Shown here one piece after another: positions 47,510 to 54,335 of a stretch of 64,000 nucleotides of DNA. Origin of the DNA: Eleftheria terrae (GTDB lineage Bacteria; Pseudomonadota; Gammaproteobacteria; Burkholderiales; Burkholderiaceae_C); NCBI RefSeq assembly GCF_030419005.1, contig NZ_CP106951.1, forward strand, positions 62,001-126,000. Direction: 5' to 3'. The notes beneath the pieces were generated by a model. It was not told the DNA's origin. It saw only the letters and a list, made by a program, of their open reading frames with translations, and did not search any database. Both the position numbers and the translations under genes were made by a program. Within the stretch, counting starts at the first letter, position 1, and each line of letters starts with the position of its first letter.

Positions 47510-47865
47510 GGCTGCTCCTTCAGGGCGGCGTCGATGGCCTCGTCGAGCGTTTCGTGTCGCAGCCACGACGTAGGCATGCCGAACCGCGGATCGTTATCGC
47601 GCAGGTAGGAGTAGCGGATGGCGTACTGGCGCACCAGGTCCAGCGACAGCGCGCGGTTGCATCCGCAGCAGTCAGCGCCGCAAGCGGGAGAAGCGCACAA
47701 CGCCGGGGCCGGAGTCGCCGTCTCCAGCTGCTGCACGCGCTCCCGCAGCGCCGCGGCCTCACGGTGGGCCTGCTCGTTCTCGTGCTCCAGGCGGGCGATC
47801 TCATCGGCCGCCGCGCGCATGGCCAGGACGGACGGGGCGCCCATCAGCCGTTCCTTGATGTTCAT
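47506..47865 (-). CDS. Hypothetical prophage protein with a coiled coil
   Basis: A 119-aa protein. Residues 15-50 form a charged coiled coil (AADEIARLEHENEQAHREAA), followed by a Cys-rich stretch (CASPACGADCCGCN, possible metal site) and the C-terminal segment YSYLRDNDPRFGMPTSWLRH, which I have seen in other phage proteins of siphovirus early operons. Function unknown. Its last bases overlap the next gene's start (GTGA). Confidence 0.7.
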   Translation of the reverse strand: MNIKERLMGAPSVLAMRAAADEIARLEHENEQAHREAAALRERVQQLETATPAPALCASPACGADCCGCNRALSLDLVRQYAIRYSYLRDNDPRFGMPTSWLRHETLDEAIDAALKEQP

Positions 47866-47907
47866 GGTGTTCTCCGTGCGGAGGCCGGCGCTGGCCGGCC
47901 CGTTGGG

Positions 47908-48555
47908 TCAGCTGCCGTGCGTCTCGGCGAAGATGTCTGTGGCGTCCTTGGGCGCCGGCTCCATCTCTTCGCCGTCGTCCTCGTCGTCGTCGCCGCCGCG
48001 GTACCAGTCGCTGTCGCGGCTGCCGTCGATCAGCTCGGGTGCGGCCTTGGGCGGGGTGAGGGTGATCCGCACCTCATCGCCGATGAGCGTCGCCAGGTCG
48101 CCGATGGTCGGGCCCGACAGCTTCGACGCCTGGGCGCGGAAGTGCACCTCCACCGTGCCGCCCTCCAGCAGGTGGAGGCGGAACTGGTTGACGGAGCAGC
48201 CATCAAGCTCGATGTTCGAGTCGCCGCCGAGGCCGCGGTCGACGGTCAGCGCATAGCCGACGTACTCGTTGGACAGCTTCAGCGGCTGGTCGATCAGGCT
48301 GCAACGCAGCAGCGGCTTGTGCGAGATCGGCGCGACGCATTCCAAGGTGGTCTGCGTGTCCGGCTGCCGCGGCTCGGGCGCCGTGTAGAACATGTCCAGC
48401 AGCGCGCCGTGAAACTCCGACAGCACGGTGTTGGGCGCCACCCACTTGAAGGCGATGTCAGCCGCGGGCACATGCTCGTCGCCGTGCATCTCGCTGCGGA
48501 CGTTCACGTTCTTCACGTGCACGGCGGTCATGGATTCGAGAGAGAACTGGGCCAT
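47908..48555 (-). CDS. Hypothetical prophage protein next to recT
   Basis: A 215-aa soluble protein of unknown function. It looks beta-strand-rich (AVHVKNVNVRSEMHGDEHVP, VEVHFRAQASKLSG) with an acidic tail (GGDDDEDDGEEMEP). Such proteins commonly lie beside RecT/exonuclease pairs in prophages, so a role in phage recombination or DNA handling is possible. It starts 26 bases after the recT stop. Confidence 0.7.
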   Translation of the reverse strand: MAQFSLESMTAVHVKNVNVRSEMHGDEHVPAADIAFKWVAPNTVLSEFHGALLDMFYTAPEPRQPDTQTTLECVAPISHKPLLRCSLIDQPLKLSNEYVGYALTVDRGLGGDSNIELDGCSVNQFRLHLLEGGTVEVHFRAQASKLSGPTIGDLATLIGDEVRITLTPPKAAPELIDGSRDSDWYRGGDDDEDDGEEMEPAPKDATDIFAETHGS

Positions 48556-48580
48556 GGTGGTCCTTGGTGGTGGGCGGGGG

Positions 48581-49603
48581 TTACTTAGACAGCTCGGCTT
48601 CGCGGGCCTTGAAGACCTTCACCAGGTCGTCGAACTGGTCGGGGGGGAGGGAGTCGCGGGCCTCGTCCAGGGCCAGGCCGGCGGTTTCGACGCTGGTGGC
48701 CTTGCTGATTGCGTCAGCGGCTTGGGCGTAGGTGACGGCCGGCGCGGCTGGCGGCAGCGTGGGGGCCGGTGCCTGCTCATCGTCCTCCGCCACGAACCGG
48801 AAGTCGCCGTCGATCACAGCGCTGTTCTGCTGGCTCACGCCAGCGTCGGCCAGTTCGTCGAGGCCTACAGCACGCTGGATTTCGATGGACACCGGCAGAT
48901 ACTTGAACAGCCGACGGATGGCGGTCTTCTTGGCCATCTCGTCGAAGTGCTTCATCCAAGGGTTGTCCTGCTTCTTGTACTGGACAGCGGTCCTGTATCC
49001 CTGGCTTTCGTTGCGCACGCGCTCGATGTCATGGCGCGTCATCACTTCAAACTGCACGCCACCGTCCTTCAGCTTGGCCACAGCGTAGACGTGCGTGAAC
49101 TCGCCGCGCTCACCCTCGGCGGGAACATGCTCGATGGTCTCGTTGATGCCGAAGCGGTAGCTGAACGTGTCGTTCGCGTACACCGAGCGGGCGGTGAGGC
49201 TGACAATCTGCCCGCTGCGCCGGGCGAGGTCGATCATCCCGCGGTAGCCGATGATCAGCTGACACTCCGTGCCGACTACCTGCCATTGGTCGCCGACCTT
49301 CTTGCGCTTGTCGAACGGCAGTAGGTAGGCATGTCCGAGCGAGTTGCCGGGCTCCAAGCCGAGTTGGGCGCACTGGATGACTGCGCCGAGGAAGGACATC
49401 GGATCGCACTCGCCGAGCTTCGGCACCTTGCGCATTTCCGTGGTCGCAATGCGGGCCATCCGCTCCGCCGTCATGTGGCGGGGGAGGGCGGCCTTGATCT
49501 GGCTCTGCACGCCTGGGCTGGCGAGCAGGTGGGCGAGGTCCTTCGGCTTCTCCGCCACGGCGGTCTTGCCAGTGGCGGCGGCTTTCAGGGCGGTGGTCGA
49601 CAT
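48581..49603 (-). CDS. recT: RecT family single-strand annealing protein
   Basis: A 340-aa RecT homologue. It anneals complementary single-stranded DNA during phage recombination and replication. The signature is DPMSFLGAVIQCAQLGLEPG, followed by ECQLIIGYRGMIDLARRSG and NPWMKHFDEMAKKTAIRRLFKYLP, all typical of RecT. The C-terminal ~80 residues are a variable acidic part that may contact SSB. It is paired with the YqaJ-type exonuclease immediately upstream, the usual two-component phage recombination system. Confidence 0.94.
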   Translation of the reverse strand: MSTTALKAAATGKTAVAEKPKDLAHLLASPGVQSQIKAALPRHMTAERMARIATTEMRKVPKLGECDPMSFLGAVIQCAQLGLEPGNSLGHAYLLPFDKRKKVGDQWQVVGTECQLIIGYRGMIDLARRSGQIVSLTARSVYANDTFSYRFGINETIEHVPAEGERGEFTHVYAVAKLKDGGVQFEVMTRHDIERVRNESQGYRTAVQYKKQDNPWMKHFDEMAKKTAIRRLFKYLPVSIEIQRAVGLDELADAGVSQQNSAVIDGDFRFVAEDDEQAPAPTLPPAAPAVTYAQAADAISKATSVETAGLALDEARDSLPPDQFDDLVKVFKAREAELSK

Positions 49604-49632
49604 GCAGGTCTCTCCTGTGGTGGTGGAATGGG

Positions 49633-50535
49633 TCAGCGGAGCCGGAACACGCGGCTCTCGGTGGTCTTGATGAACTGCTCGAAGAGGTCGGGGTGGGCGG
49701 CCTGGAATGCGCGCTGGTCGAAGCGGCGGGCCGTCTGCGTCTTCCAGGTAATGACGTCGCGCCCGTTGACGGTGAGGCGTGCCGCGCCGCCCATGGCGCG
49801 CTGCAGCGCTTCCTTGCAGCCGTCGATGCGGGCCTTCAGCTGGCCGGCCTCCGCCTCCAGCGCGCGCAGTTCGTTCAGCGCGACGAGAGCGGCGGTGTCC
49901 GCCTCGATGGCGCTGCCGGCGTCACGCGGGAAGAGGCGCTCGATGTCGCTGGCGTCAGTGGCGGGAGGCGGCACCATTGCCTCGACGTGCTCGCGCCAGA
50001 AGGCGACCTCGCGGGCCCGCAGCGCTGCGATGGTCTCGTCGTCGCGTTCGACCCGGTAAACCCGGAAGTCATCGCCGCCGATGAGCACGCCGAAGACGCA
50101 GGAGGCGCGGCCGGTGATCATCAGGCCGTGCATTGCCTGGGCGGTGTAGTGCACGGGGATCGCGTCGGTGCCGATCTCGCCCCACTCGGCCGCCTTGAAC
50201 GGGCTGACGGTCTTGATCTCGATGTTCACGGGGCCGTCGTCTTCGAAGGCCTCCGCATCGATCTCGCACGCCAGAAACGGGTACTCGCGGTCCACGTAGC
50301 GGTTATTGCGGCCCACGATGCGCAGCCGCTTTTCCTCGGCCAGCAGGTCGCACACATAGGGCTCCATCCGCTTGCCGCGGTTCAGCACCCGCATGCGATC
50401 CGGGTCGGCGTTCTCCGGCATGGCCGGCATCACCTTGTCCTGCCACAGCTGCAGGGGCGTCTTCCAGGGGCTCAGGCCCAGCACGGCAGCCGCGTCGCTG
50501 CCGCCCAGGAACTTGGTTCGATCGTTGGTTTGCAT
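49633..50535 (-). CDS. YqaJ-like phage exonuclease
   Basis: A 300-aa nuclease of the YqaJ/lambda exonuclease superfamily. It resects double-stranded DNA for RecT. Motifs: GGSDAAAVLGLSPWKTPLQLW near the N-terminus, RGKRMEPYVCDLLAEE, the metal-binding DAEAFEDDGPVNIEIKTV (E-x-K), and YTAQAMHGLMITG with the conserved Gln. A coiled region (LRALEAEAGQLKARIDG) follows. The ATG at 50535 has a GGAGAAG Shine-Dalgarno; it begins two bases after the stop codon of a 49-aa gene. Confidence 0.93.
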   Translation of the reverse strand: MQTNDRTKFLGGSDAAAVLGLSPWKTPLQLWQDKVMPAMPENADPDRMRVLNRGKRMEPYVCDLLAEEKRLRIVGRNNRYVDREYPFLACEIDAEAFEDDGPVNIEIKTVSPFKAAEWGEIGTDAIPVHYTAQAMHGLMITGRASCVFGVLIGGDDFRVYRVERDDETIAALRAREVAFWREHVEAMVPPPATDASDIERLFPRDAGSAIEADTAALVALNELRALEAEAGQLKARIDGCKEALQRAMGGAARLTVNGRDVITWKTQTARRFDQRAFQAAHPDLFEQFIKTTESRVFRLR

Positions 50536-50536
50536 G

Positions 50537-50686
50537 TCACTTCTCCAGGCGGTGCTTGGTGTCGGCGATGAAGATGAGGTAGCCCAGGACGGTGGAGGCC
50601 GGCGCAAACAGGAACTCGCGCTCCCGCATGTCGGCCTCGGCCCAGCGCAGGCGAAGCCGAAGCCACGCGCGCGCCAGGCACCGCAT
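50537..50686 (-). CDS. 49-aa early gene upstream of the exonuclease
   Basis: A very short frame supported by context: GGAG six bases before the ATG, start overlapping the previous stop (TGATG) and stop one base before the exonuclease start. The product has a basic N-terminus (RCLARAWLRLRLRWAEADMR) and one hydrophobic stretch (FLFAPASTVLGYLIFIA) that could insert in the membrane. Function unknown. Confidence 0.6.
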   Translation of the reverse strand: MRCLARAWLRLRLRWAEADMREREFLFAPASTVLGYLIFIADTKHRLEK

Positions 50687-50838
50687 CAGGCGCTCCAGGT
50701 GAAAAAGAGGGCCACCAGCGGCGCGGCTACGATCAGCAGCACCACCACGATCAGGGCCGCGGCGAGCGCAGAGACGGTGCGGAGCACGCGGTCCTCGATG
50801 GTCTCGGCGTCCGCGCCTTCGAAGGGGTCGGGGCTCAC
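50686..50838 (-). CDS. 50-aa single-pass membrane protein, early operon
   Basis: A short frame from a GTG at 50838 that overlaps the previous stop (GTGA) and ends in TGATG with the next gene. The product has an acidic cytoplasmic half (DPFEGADAETIEDRVL) and a strong helix (ALAAALIVVVLLIVAAPLVALFF). Not predicted by simple length cut-offs; the coupling and the clear membrane helix argue it is real. Confidence 0.65.
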   Translation of the reverse strand: MSPDPFEGADAETIEDRVLRTVSALAAALIVVVLLIVAAPLVALFFTWSA

Positions 50839-51158
50839 AGCTCGATTCCCTTCGCCTTGGCGATCAGGCGCTGATAGGGGCGGGTGGCCACGTCGATGGC
50901 TTCCTCGCCCATCTCGCAGGCCCGCAGGAAGCTGGTGAAGTGCTGGAGCATGTCTTCCAGGCCTTGCAGCATCTCAGGGGCGGCGGCGATCAGGCGGGCG
51001 TTGTCTGCGTCGGGCCCATTGCCTTCCGTCGGGTAGTAACGCTCGCAGTCGCCGAAATCCATAATGACCCGGCCATTCGCACCCTTCAGCATCGGCATCT
51101 GCGTGCCCTGCTGCTCGACCCAGTGCCACGGTCCCGGAGTGTGTTTCGTGGTGCTCAT
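50835..51158 (-). CDS. Hypothetical prophage protein of the KHTPGPW type
   Basis: A 107-aa phage protein with the widespread N-terminal signature KHTPGPWHW and the segment DADNARLIAAAPEMLQGLEDML, found in many unrelated tailed phages near recombination and replication genes. Function unknown. Its start overlaps the previous stop (TGATG) and its end overlaps the next start. Confidence 0.8.
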   Translation of the reverse strand: MSTTKHTPGPWHWVEQQGTQMPMLKGANGRVIMDFGDCERYYPTEGNGPDADNARLIAAAPEMLQGLEDMLQHFTSFLRACEMGEEAIDVATRPYQRLIAKAKGIEL

Positions 51159-51325
51159 CAGACTTCCCTCGCGGAGAGGTAGAACTCGTAATCGACGTCG
51201 TGGTCATCGCTGGGCCGCTCGACCGCGATCTCGCCGCAGCCGCGGCACCGCCAGCACACCTGGCCCTCGTGCCGGCCTTCACCCGAGCCGCCGCAGGTCG
51301 GGCAGTACTCGGTGTCGGTGCTCAT
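51158..51325 (-). CDS. 55-aa zinc-finger-like protein
   Basis: A short frame between two coupled genes (ATGA at its start, TGATG at its end). It has four CxxC-type cysteines (YCPTCGGSGEG, VCWRCRGCGE) arranged as in the DnaJ-type zinc ribbon, then an acidic tail. Possibly a small DNA- or protein-binding accessory factor of the recombination operon. Confidence 0.65.
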   Translation of the reverse strand: MSTDTEYCPTCGGSGEGRHEGQVCWRCRGCGEIAVERPSDDHDVDYEFYLSAREV

Positions 51326-51648
51326 TGCAGGGCGCGGGCGATGTCGCCAGCGTTCTCGATCGCGTAGCGGTCAGCCATGGCCATGCGCAGCGCCAAGACC
51401 GTGGGGCACGGAGACTCGCGCAGCACGGTGAGCAGCAGCGCGGCGATCTCGTGGTGATCGAGGACGTCCAGCACGATCTCCGGGAACGCCTGCTGATAGA
51501 TCCACCCCGTCGACTCCGACACCCGGGGCAGCTTTAGCCGGCCATCGCTGGCGGCGGCCAGGAGGAACAGGGCTTTCAGCCGCAGCTTCTCGGGCGCAGT
51601 GGCGTCCACGGCATGCGACACGACGGGGAAGTTCAGAACGGCAGCCAT
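51322..51648 (-). CDS. Hypothetical prophage protein
   Basis: A 108-aa helical soluble protein I do not recognise (KLRLKALFLLAAASDGRLKL, SESTGWIYQQAFPEIVLD, HHEIAALLLTVLRE). AAGGAG lies six bases before the ATG at 51648; a GTG three bases upstream is a weaker alternative. It overlaps both neighbours. Confidence 0.65.
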   Translation of the reverse strand: MAAVLNFPVVSHAVDATAPEKLRLKALFLLAAASDGRLKLPRVSESTGWIYQQAFPEIVLDVLDHHEIAALLLTVLRESPCPTVLALRMAMADRYAIENAGDIARALQ

Positions 51649-52061
51649 CACAGGCTCCTTTCGATGCTGAGGTGCACGACGTGCGTGCTGCGCTTGTTGG
51701 GGCGGGCGCCGTAGCTGATGCGCACCCGGGTGTCACCGCCGAAGGCAACGCTGGGCAGCACGATGGGCCGCAGGGCCTGGCCGGTCTCTTGTCGGTAGCC
51801 GGTGGCCACAGCCGCGGTGAGGTCCAGGCGCACCCAGTCGCCGCGGTACAAGTTCCAGCTGTAGCCGCCGTACACGGTGGGCCGGCGGTAGCTGTTGCGG
51901 TACACGCCCGCCGTCCAGCCGTCGTGCAGGACGTACACGCCCGGGTTGACGTTGTTCAGGTCGCGGGCCGGGTAGTGCTGGCTGCCCAGGTGCAGGCCGA
52001 TGGTGGTGTCAGCCTGGGCGGCGCCGGCCAGCAGGGCGAAGAGGAGGGCGGCTGCTCGCAT
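51648..52061 (-). CDS. Secreted prophage protein, possibly a small outer-membrane barrel
   Basis: A 137-aa protein with a signal peptide (MRAAALLFALLAGAAQA) in an operon of otherwise cytoplasmic early phage genes. The mature part is strand-rich with many Tyr/Trp/Gly (LNNVNPGVYVLHDGWTAGVY, PTVYGGYSWNLYRGDWVRL, VAFGGDTRVRISYGARPN), consistent with a small beta-barrel; I have seen related proteins in other phage early regions. It might alter the host envelope. Start overlaps the previous region by TGAG-ATG spacing and the end overlaps the next gene. Confidence 0.7.
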   Translation of the reverse strand: MRAAALLFALLAGAAQADTTIGLHLGSQHYPARDLNNVNPGVYVLHDGWTAGVYRNSYRRPTVYGGYSWNLYRGDWVRLDLTAAVATGYRQETGQALRPIVLPSVAFGGDTRVRISYGARPNKRSTHVVHLSIERSL

Positions 52062-52062
52062 C

Positions 52063-52263
52063 TCAGTACCCCAGCACGTCGCGCAGCTCTTGCAGCGAGC
52101 GCACGGAGTCGAGAACCACGGCCACCCGGCCATCGGGATGGGCCTCGGTGGAGCGCACCACCACAGCACCTGCTGCGGCGTCGAATTCGGCCCGCGGCTG
52201 CGGCGTGCCGTCGTCGTGGCTGTTGGCGAACCGGATCAGCCGGTCGGCGGTGATGCTGTCCAT
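52063..52263 (-). CDS. First gene of the leftward early operon, hypothetical
   Basis: A 66-aa protein (SITADRLIRFANSHDDGTPQ, VAVVLDSVRSLQELRDVLGY) of unknown function. GGAGAGACAG precedes the ATG at 52263. It is the first gene after the predicted leftward promoter and so may be a very early regulator. Confidence 0.65.
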   Translation of the reverse strand: MDSITADRLIRFANSHDDGTPQPRAEFDAAAGAVVVRSTEAHPDGRVAVVLDSVRSLQELRDVLGY

Positions 52264-52296
52264 CTGTCTCTCCACGCGGTGTGTTGCGATGGAGAA

Positions 52297-52325
52297 ACTT
52301 TATGCGGATGCGCCTAGCAAAGCAA
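52297..52325 (-). promoter_or_regulatory. Leftward early promoter (PL-like)
   Basis: On the minus strand TTGCTT (52325-52320) and TAAAGT (52302-52297) are separated by exactly 17 bases, with operator L1 filling the spacer. Transcription would start near 52290, giving a ~27-base leader with a Shine-Dalgarno site. Confidence 0.55.
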
Positions 52326-52340
52326 GGCGTATGCGCCTAA
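52301..52340. promoter_or_regulatory. Left operator pair (L1, L2)
   Basis: Two 17-bp related sequences: TATGCGGATGCGCCTAG (52301-52317) and AAGGCGTATGCGCCTAA (52324-52340), with starts 23 bp apart. L2 is an almost perfect palindrome (AGGCG-N4-CGCCT). The same sequence and the same 23-bp spacing occur at 53278-53317. Confidence 0.8.
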
Positions 52341-52378
52341 CAGAGGCCGCCGGAGATAGACACTTTGGGAATATCGTT

Positions 52379-52395
52379 AAGGCTTATATGCCTAG
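52379..52395. promoter_or_regulatory. Third left operator-like site (L3)
   Basis: AAGGCTTATATGCCTAG keeps the GGC...GCCTA halves and centre spacing of the operator set. It overlaps the 3' end of the small membrane gene. Confidence 0.5.
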
Positions 52396-52649
52396 ACTTT
52401 GAATATTCGGCGGAAGAACGCCGCCACGGCCCGGGCTGCGCTCCGAACGTCGTCCGGATACCGCCACGCCCCGAGGGTCACTCCCCACACCAGCGCCAGA
52501 ACAAGATAGCCCAGGAATTTGGCTGTCCGCTGAGGGACCTCCATGGCGTCGAGTAGCCAGAAGAAGGACAACGCAGCGAGGAACCCTGCGAACCCAACGC
52601 CAGCGGCGAGGAGGAATCGCTTATCGCGCTCGGTGATCTTTAGTCCCAT
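52392..52649 (-). CDS. Two-helix membrane protein behind the repressor
   Basis: An 85-aa protein with two helices (FLLAAGVGFAGFLAALSFFWLL and FLGYLVLALVWGVTLGA) and a basic C-terminus (RAVAAFFRRIFKV). It starts 11 bases after the repressor stop on the same strand, so it is expressed in the lysogen. That position and size are typical of superinfection-exclusion or lysogenic-conversion proteins; the function is inferred from context only. Confidence 0.65.
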   Translation of the reverse strand: MGLKITERDKRFLLAAGVGFAGFLAALSFFWLLDAMEVPQRTAKFLGYLVLALVWGVTLGAWRYPDDVRSAARAVAAFFRRIFKV

Positions 52650-52660
52650 GGTGAGGTCCT

Positions 52661-53242
52661 CTACCTGTTGCCTGGCTTGCGCGCCTTTGGCCCGGGCGCT
52701 GGAGCGTCTGGACCAAGCTTCAAGGCGCGGGGTGCCGGCTTGATGGGATCCAGAGCCCCCCAATCGGAGCGGGTCCAGTCTGGGGAGGGGGGCGGACCAG
52801 GGAGGTGTGCAGCCGCCTTGTCTGGGGAGACATACCCGGTCACCCCGAAGCGCTCGCGCAGGATCTTGTCCACGTGTTGCCGTGACTGCTCAGCCTGAGC
52901 CATGACCGCCTGCAGCACCTCGCGTTGGGTCGCCTCCGGGATATCGCGGAAGGCAAGGATCAAATCCCGTTCGGTAGAGGTCAGGCGCACCTCAGGGACC
53001 CGACTCGCGCCGAGGTTGGGTTGTAGTAGATCGATCACCGGGATACCGGTAACTTGGCTAATGCGCTCCACCATGCCAATGGTCGGATCGAGTTGGCCTC
53101 TGATGATGCGATTCACGGTCGTTTGTGTCAGGCCGTGTTCGTTTGCCCAGGCGTTCACCGACTTCTGCGCCTTGTCGATCAGGGCTCGAAGGTTCTGGCC
53201 GATGACGGTCGGCTGTGGCGAATTCTGGGCGTCGTTAGGCAT
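52661..53242 (-). CDS. Prophage repressor (CI-like, without peptidase domain)
   Basis: A 193-aa helix-turn-helix repressor. The HTH (about residues 12-70) reads VIGQNLRALIDKAQKSVNAW, then ANEHGLTQTTVNRIIRGQLD and ISQVTGIPVIDLL. Residues 85-130 are helical (STERDLILAFRDIPEATQRE) and the C-terminus is Pro-rich and basic (PAPGPKARKPGN). There is no LexA/S24 peptidase motif, so RecA-driven self-cleavage is unlikely. It lies between the two operator regions, as expected for the main repressor. Start at the ATG at 53242; no strong Shine-Dalgarno sequence. Confidence 0.85.
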   Translation of the reverse strand: MPNDAQNSPQPTVIGQNLRALIDKAQKSVNAWANEHGLTQTTVNRIIRGQLDPTIGMVERISQVTGIPVIDLLQPNLGASRVPEVRLTSTERDLILAFRDIPEATQREVLQAVMAQAEQSRQHVDKILRERFGVTGYVSPDKAAAHLPGPPPSPDWTRSDWGALDPIKPAPRALKLGPDAPAPGPKARKPGNR

Positions 53243-53277
53243 GTCCGCCCAATGATGCCGCAGCCCGGGCTCGCTTC

Positions 53278-53317
53278 TATGCGGATGCGCCTTGACGATT
53301 AATGCGGATACGCCTAA
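53278..53317. promoter_or_regulatory. Right operator pair (R1, R2)
   Basis: TATGCGGATGCGCCTTG (53278-53294) and AATGCGGATACGCCTAA (53301-53317), with starts 23 bp apart, match the left operators. R2 fills the -35/-10 spacer of the rightward promoter and R1 touches its -35 box, so repressor bound here would block cro transcription. Confidence 0.85.
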
Positions 53318-53320
53318 TCT
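53292..53320 (+). promoter_or_regulatory. Rightward early promoter (PR-like)
   Basis: TTGACG (53292-53297) and TAATCT (53315-53320) are 17 bases apart. The expected start of transcription, 7-8 bases on, is at the A of the cro ATG at 53328. Confidence 0.7.
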
Positions 53321-53327
53321 ACGCGCC

Positions 53328-53555
53328 ATGACGCTCGACCAACTGATCAGCAGGCTGCAGGCCATGAAGGGCTCCGGCGGCTGGCGACGCCTGGCGAAGC
53401 AAAGCGGGGTGGACTACTTCACGGTCGCCCGCATTGCCCGTCGGGAGATCGCCAACCCCGGCATGCGCACGTGCGAACGCCTCATGGCGGCCCTGCCGCC
53501 CGAGGTCGCTCCCAGTGACCCACAAGCAGGTGGCGAAGTGGAGGAGGGCGTGTAG
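53328..53555 (+). CDS. Cro-like repressor
   Basis: A 75-aa protein with a helix-turn-helix (WRRLAKQSGVDYFTVARIAR) and the position of Cro: first gene to the right of the operators and divergent from the repressor. No Shine-Dalgarno sequence is seen and the promoter places +1 at or next to the ATG, so the mRNA may be leaderless. An upstream in-frame ATT/other start would run into the operator. Confidence 0.75.
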   Translation: MTLDQLISRLQAMKGSGGWRRLAKQSGVDYFTVARIARREIANPGMRTCERLMAALPPEVAPSDPQAGGEVEEGV

Positions 53556-53771
53556 CCCCCATTGGCCATGCGCGCTCACCGCGACCACCTCCTGCAGCGG
53601 CGTGCCGCGTCGATGAGGTCGTTCGCTTCCGCGCTGAAAGCCGCTGCTGCACCGGCAGCGCAACGCATCAGGAGCTGCCGCACGGCGGCTCTGGCCCAGA
53701 GGTGGATTTGCAGTTCGTCCATGGCTGGGCAGTTTTCCGTGCATCCAACTGGTAACCCAAGAGGTAATCAC

Positions 53772-54137
53772 ATGAGTTTTCTCTATGCAGGCCACCCCAT
53801 GCCCATGGGCAAGGAGGTGATTCGGAGGCAACGCCTCAGCGTCTCGCCGGCCGTCGTGCGCCAGCTGCTGACCTACCGCGACGCATGCCGCCTCGCGTGG
53901 GAGAAGCGGGCCATCCCCGGGCTGACGCAGCGCACCGTGGCCGAGCTGGCAGGCCTGCACCCGCCCCACGTGTCCGACTACTTCTCGCCCGATCCCTCGC
54001 GCCGTGAGCTGCCGGCGCGCGCCATCGGCGACGTGGAGCGTGTGCTCGGCAACACCGTCATCAGCCAGTGGGTCGCCAAGCAGGCCCGGCTGACGGTGCT
54101 GGAAGAGCTGCAAGCGCTGGAAGGCGAGGCGGCGTGA
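53772..54137 (+). CDS. Phage early regulator (CII-like position)
   Basis: A 121-aa protein with a DNA-binding look: GLTQRTVAELAGLHPPHVSDYF is a helix-turn-helix, followed by AIGDVERVLGNTVISQWVAKQ. The position, second gene after cro, suggests a CII-type activator or an early regulator, but the sequence is not clearly CII. AAGAGG precedes the ATG at 53772. 216 bases separate it from cro; a small antisense frame there is not convincing. Confidence 0.65.
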   Translation: MSFLYAGHPMPMGKEVIRRQRLSVSPAVVRQLLTYRDACRLAWEKRAIPGLTQRTVAELAGLHPPHVSDYFSPDPSRRELPARAIGDVERVLGNTVISQWVAKQARLTVLEELQALEGEAA

Positions 54138-54334
54138 AGGTCTCCACTGCTCCGGTCTATGCGCGCGTGGCGTGCGAGGGGAAGCAGCGCTTCTCCTCGG
54201 CCGTGCTCGCGCACCAGGTCGCCCGGCAGGGGAACCGCCGGGCCGACCGCAGCTATCGGGCGTACCGCTGCGTCTACTGCCACGGGTGGCACCTGGGCGG
54301 TGGCGTGTTCAAGACGTCCGCGAAAGGAAAGTGA
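54134..54334 (+). CDS. Small Cys/His protein
   Basis: A 66-aa protein from a GTG that overlaps the previous stop (GTGA). YRCVYCHGWHLGGGVFKT may bind zinc through its CxxCH and His; the rest is basic (QGNRRADRSYRAYR). Small proteins like this are common in phage early regions; function unknown. Confidence 0.65.
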   Translation: MKVSTAPVYARVACEGKQRFSSAVLAHQVARQGNRRADRSYRAYRCVYCHGWHLGGGVFKTSAKGK

Positions 54335-54335
54335 A

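Noticed and set aside
53576..53722. 48-codon minus-strand frame (MDELQIHLWARAAV start) between the Cro-like gene and the next regulator
   Set aside because: The sequence looks somewhat protein-like, but there is no Shine-Dalgarno site, no promoter and no partner, so I do not list it as a gene.
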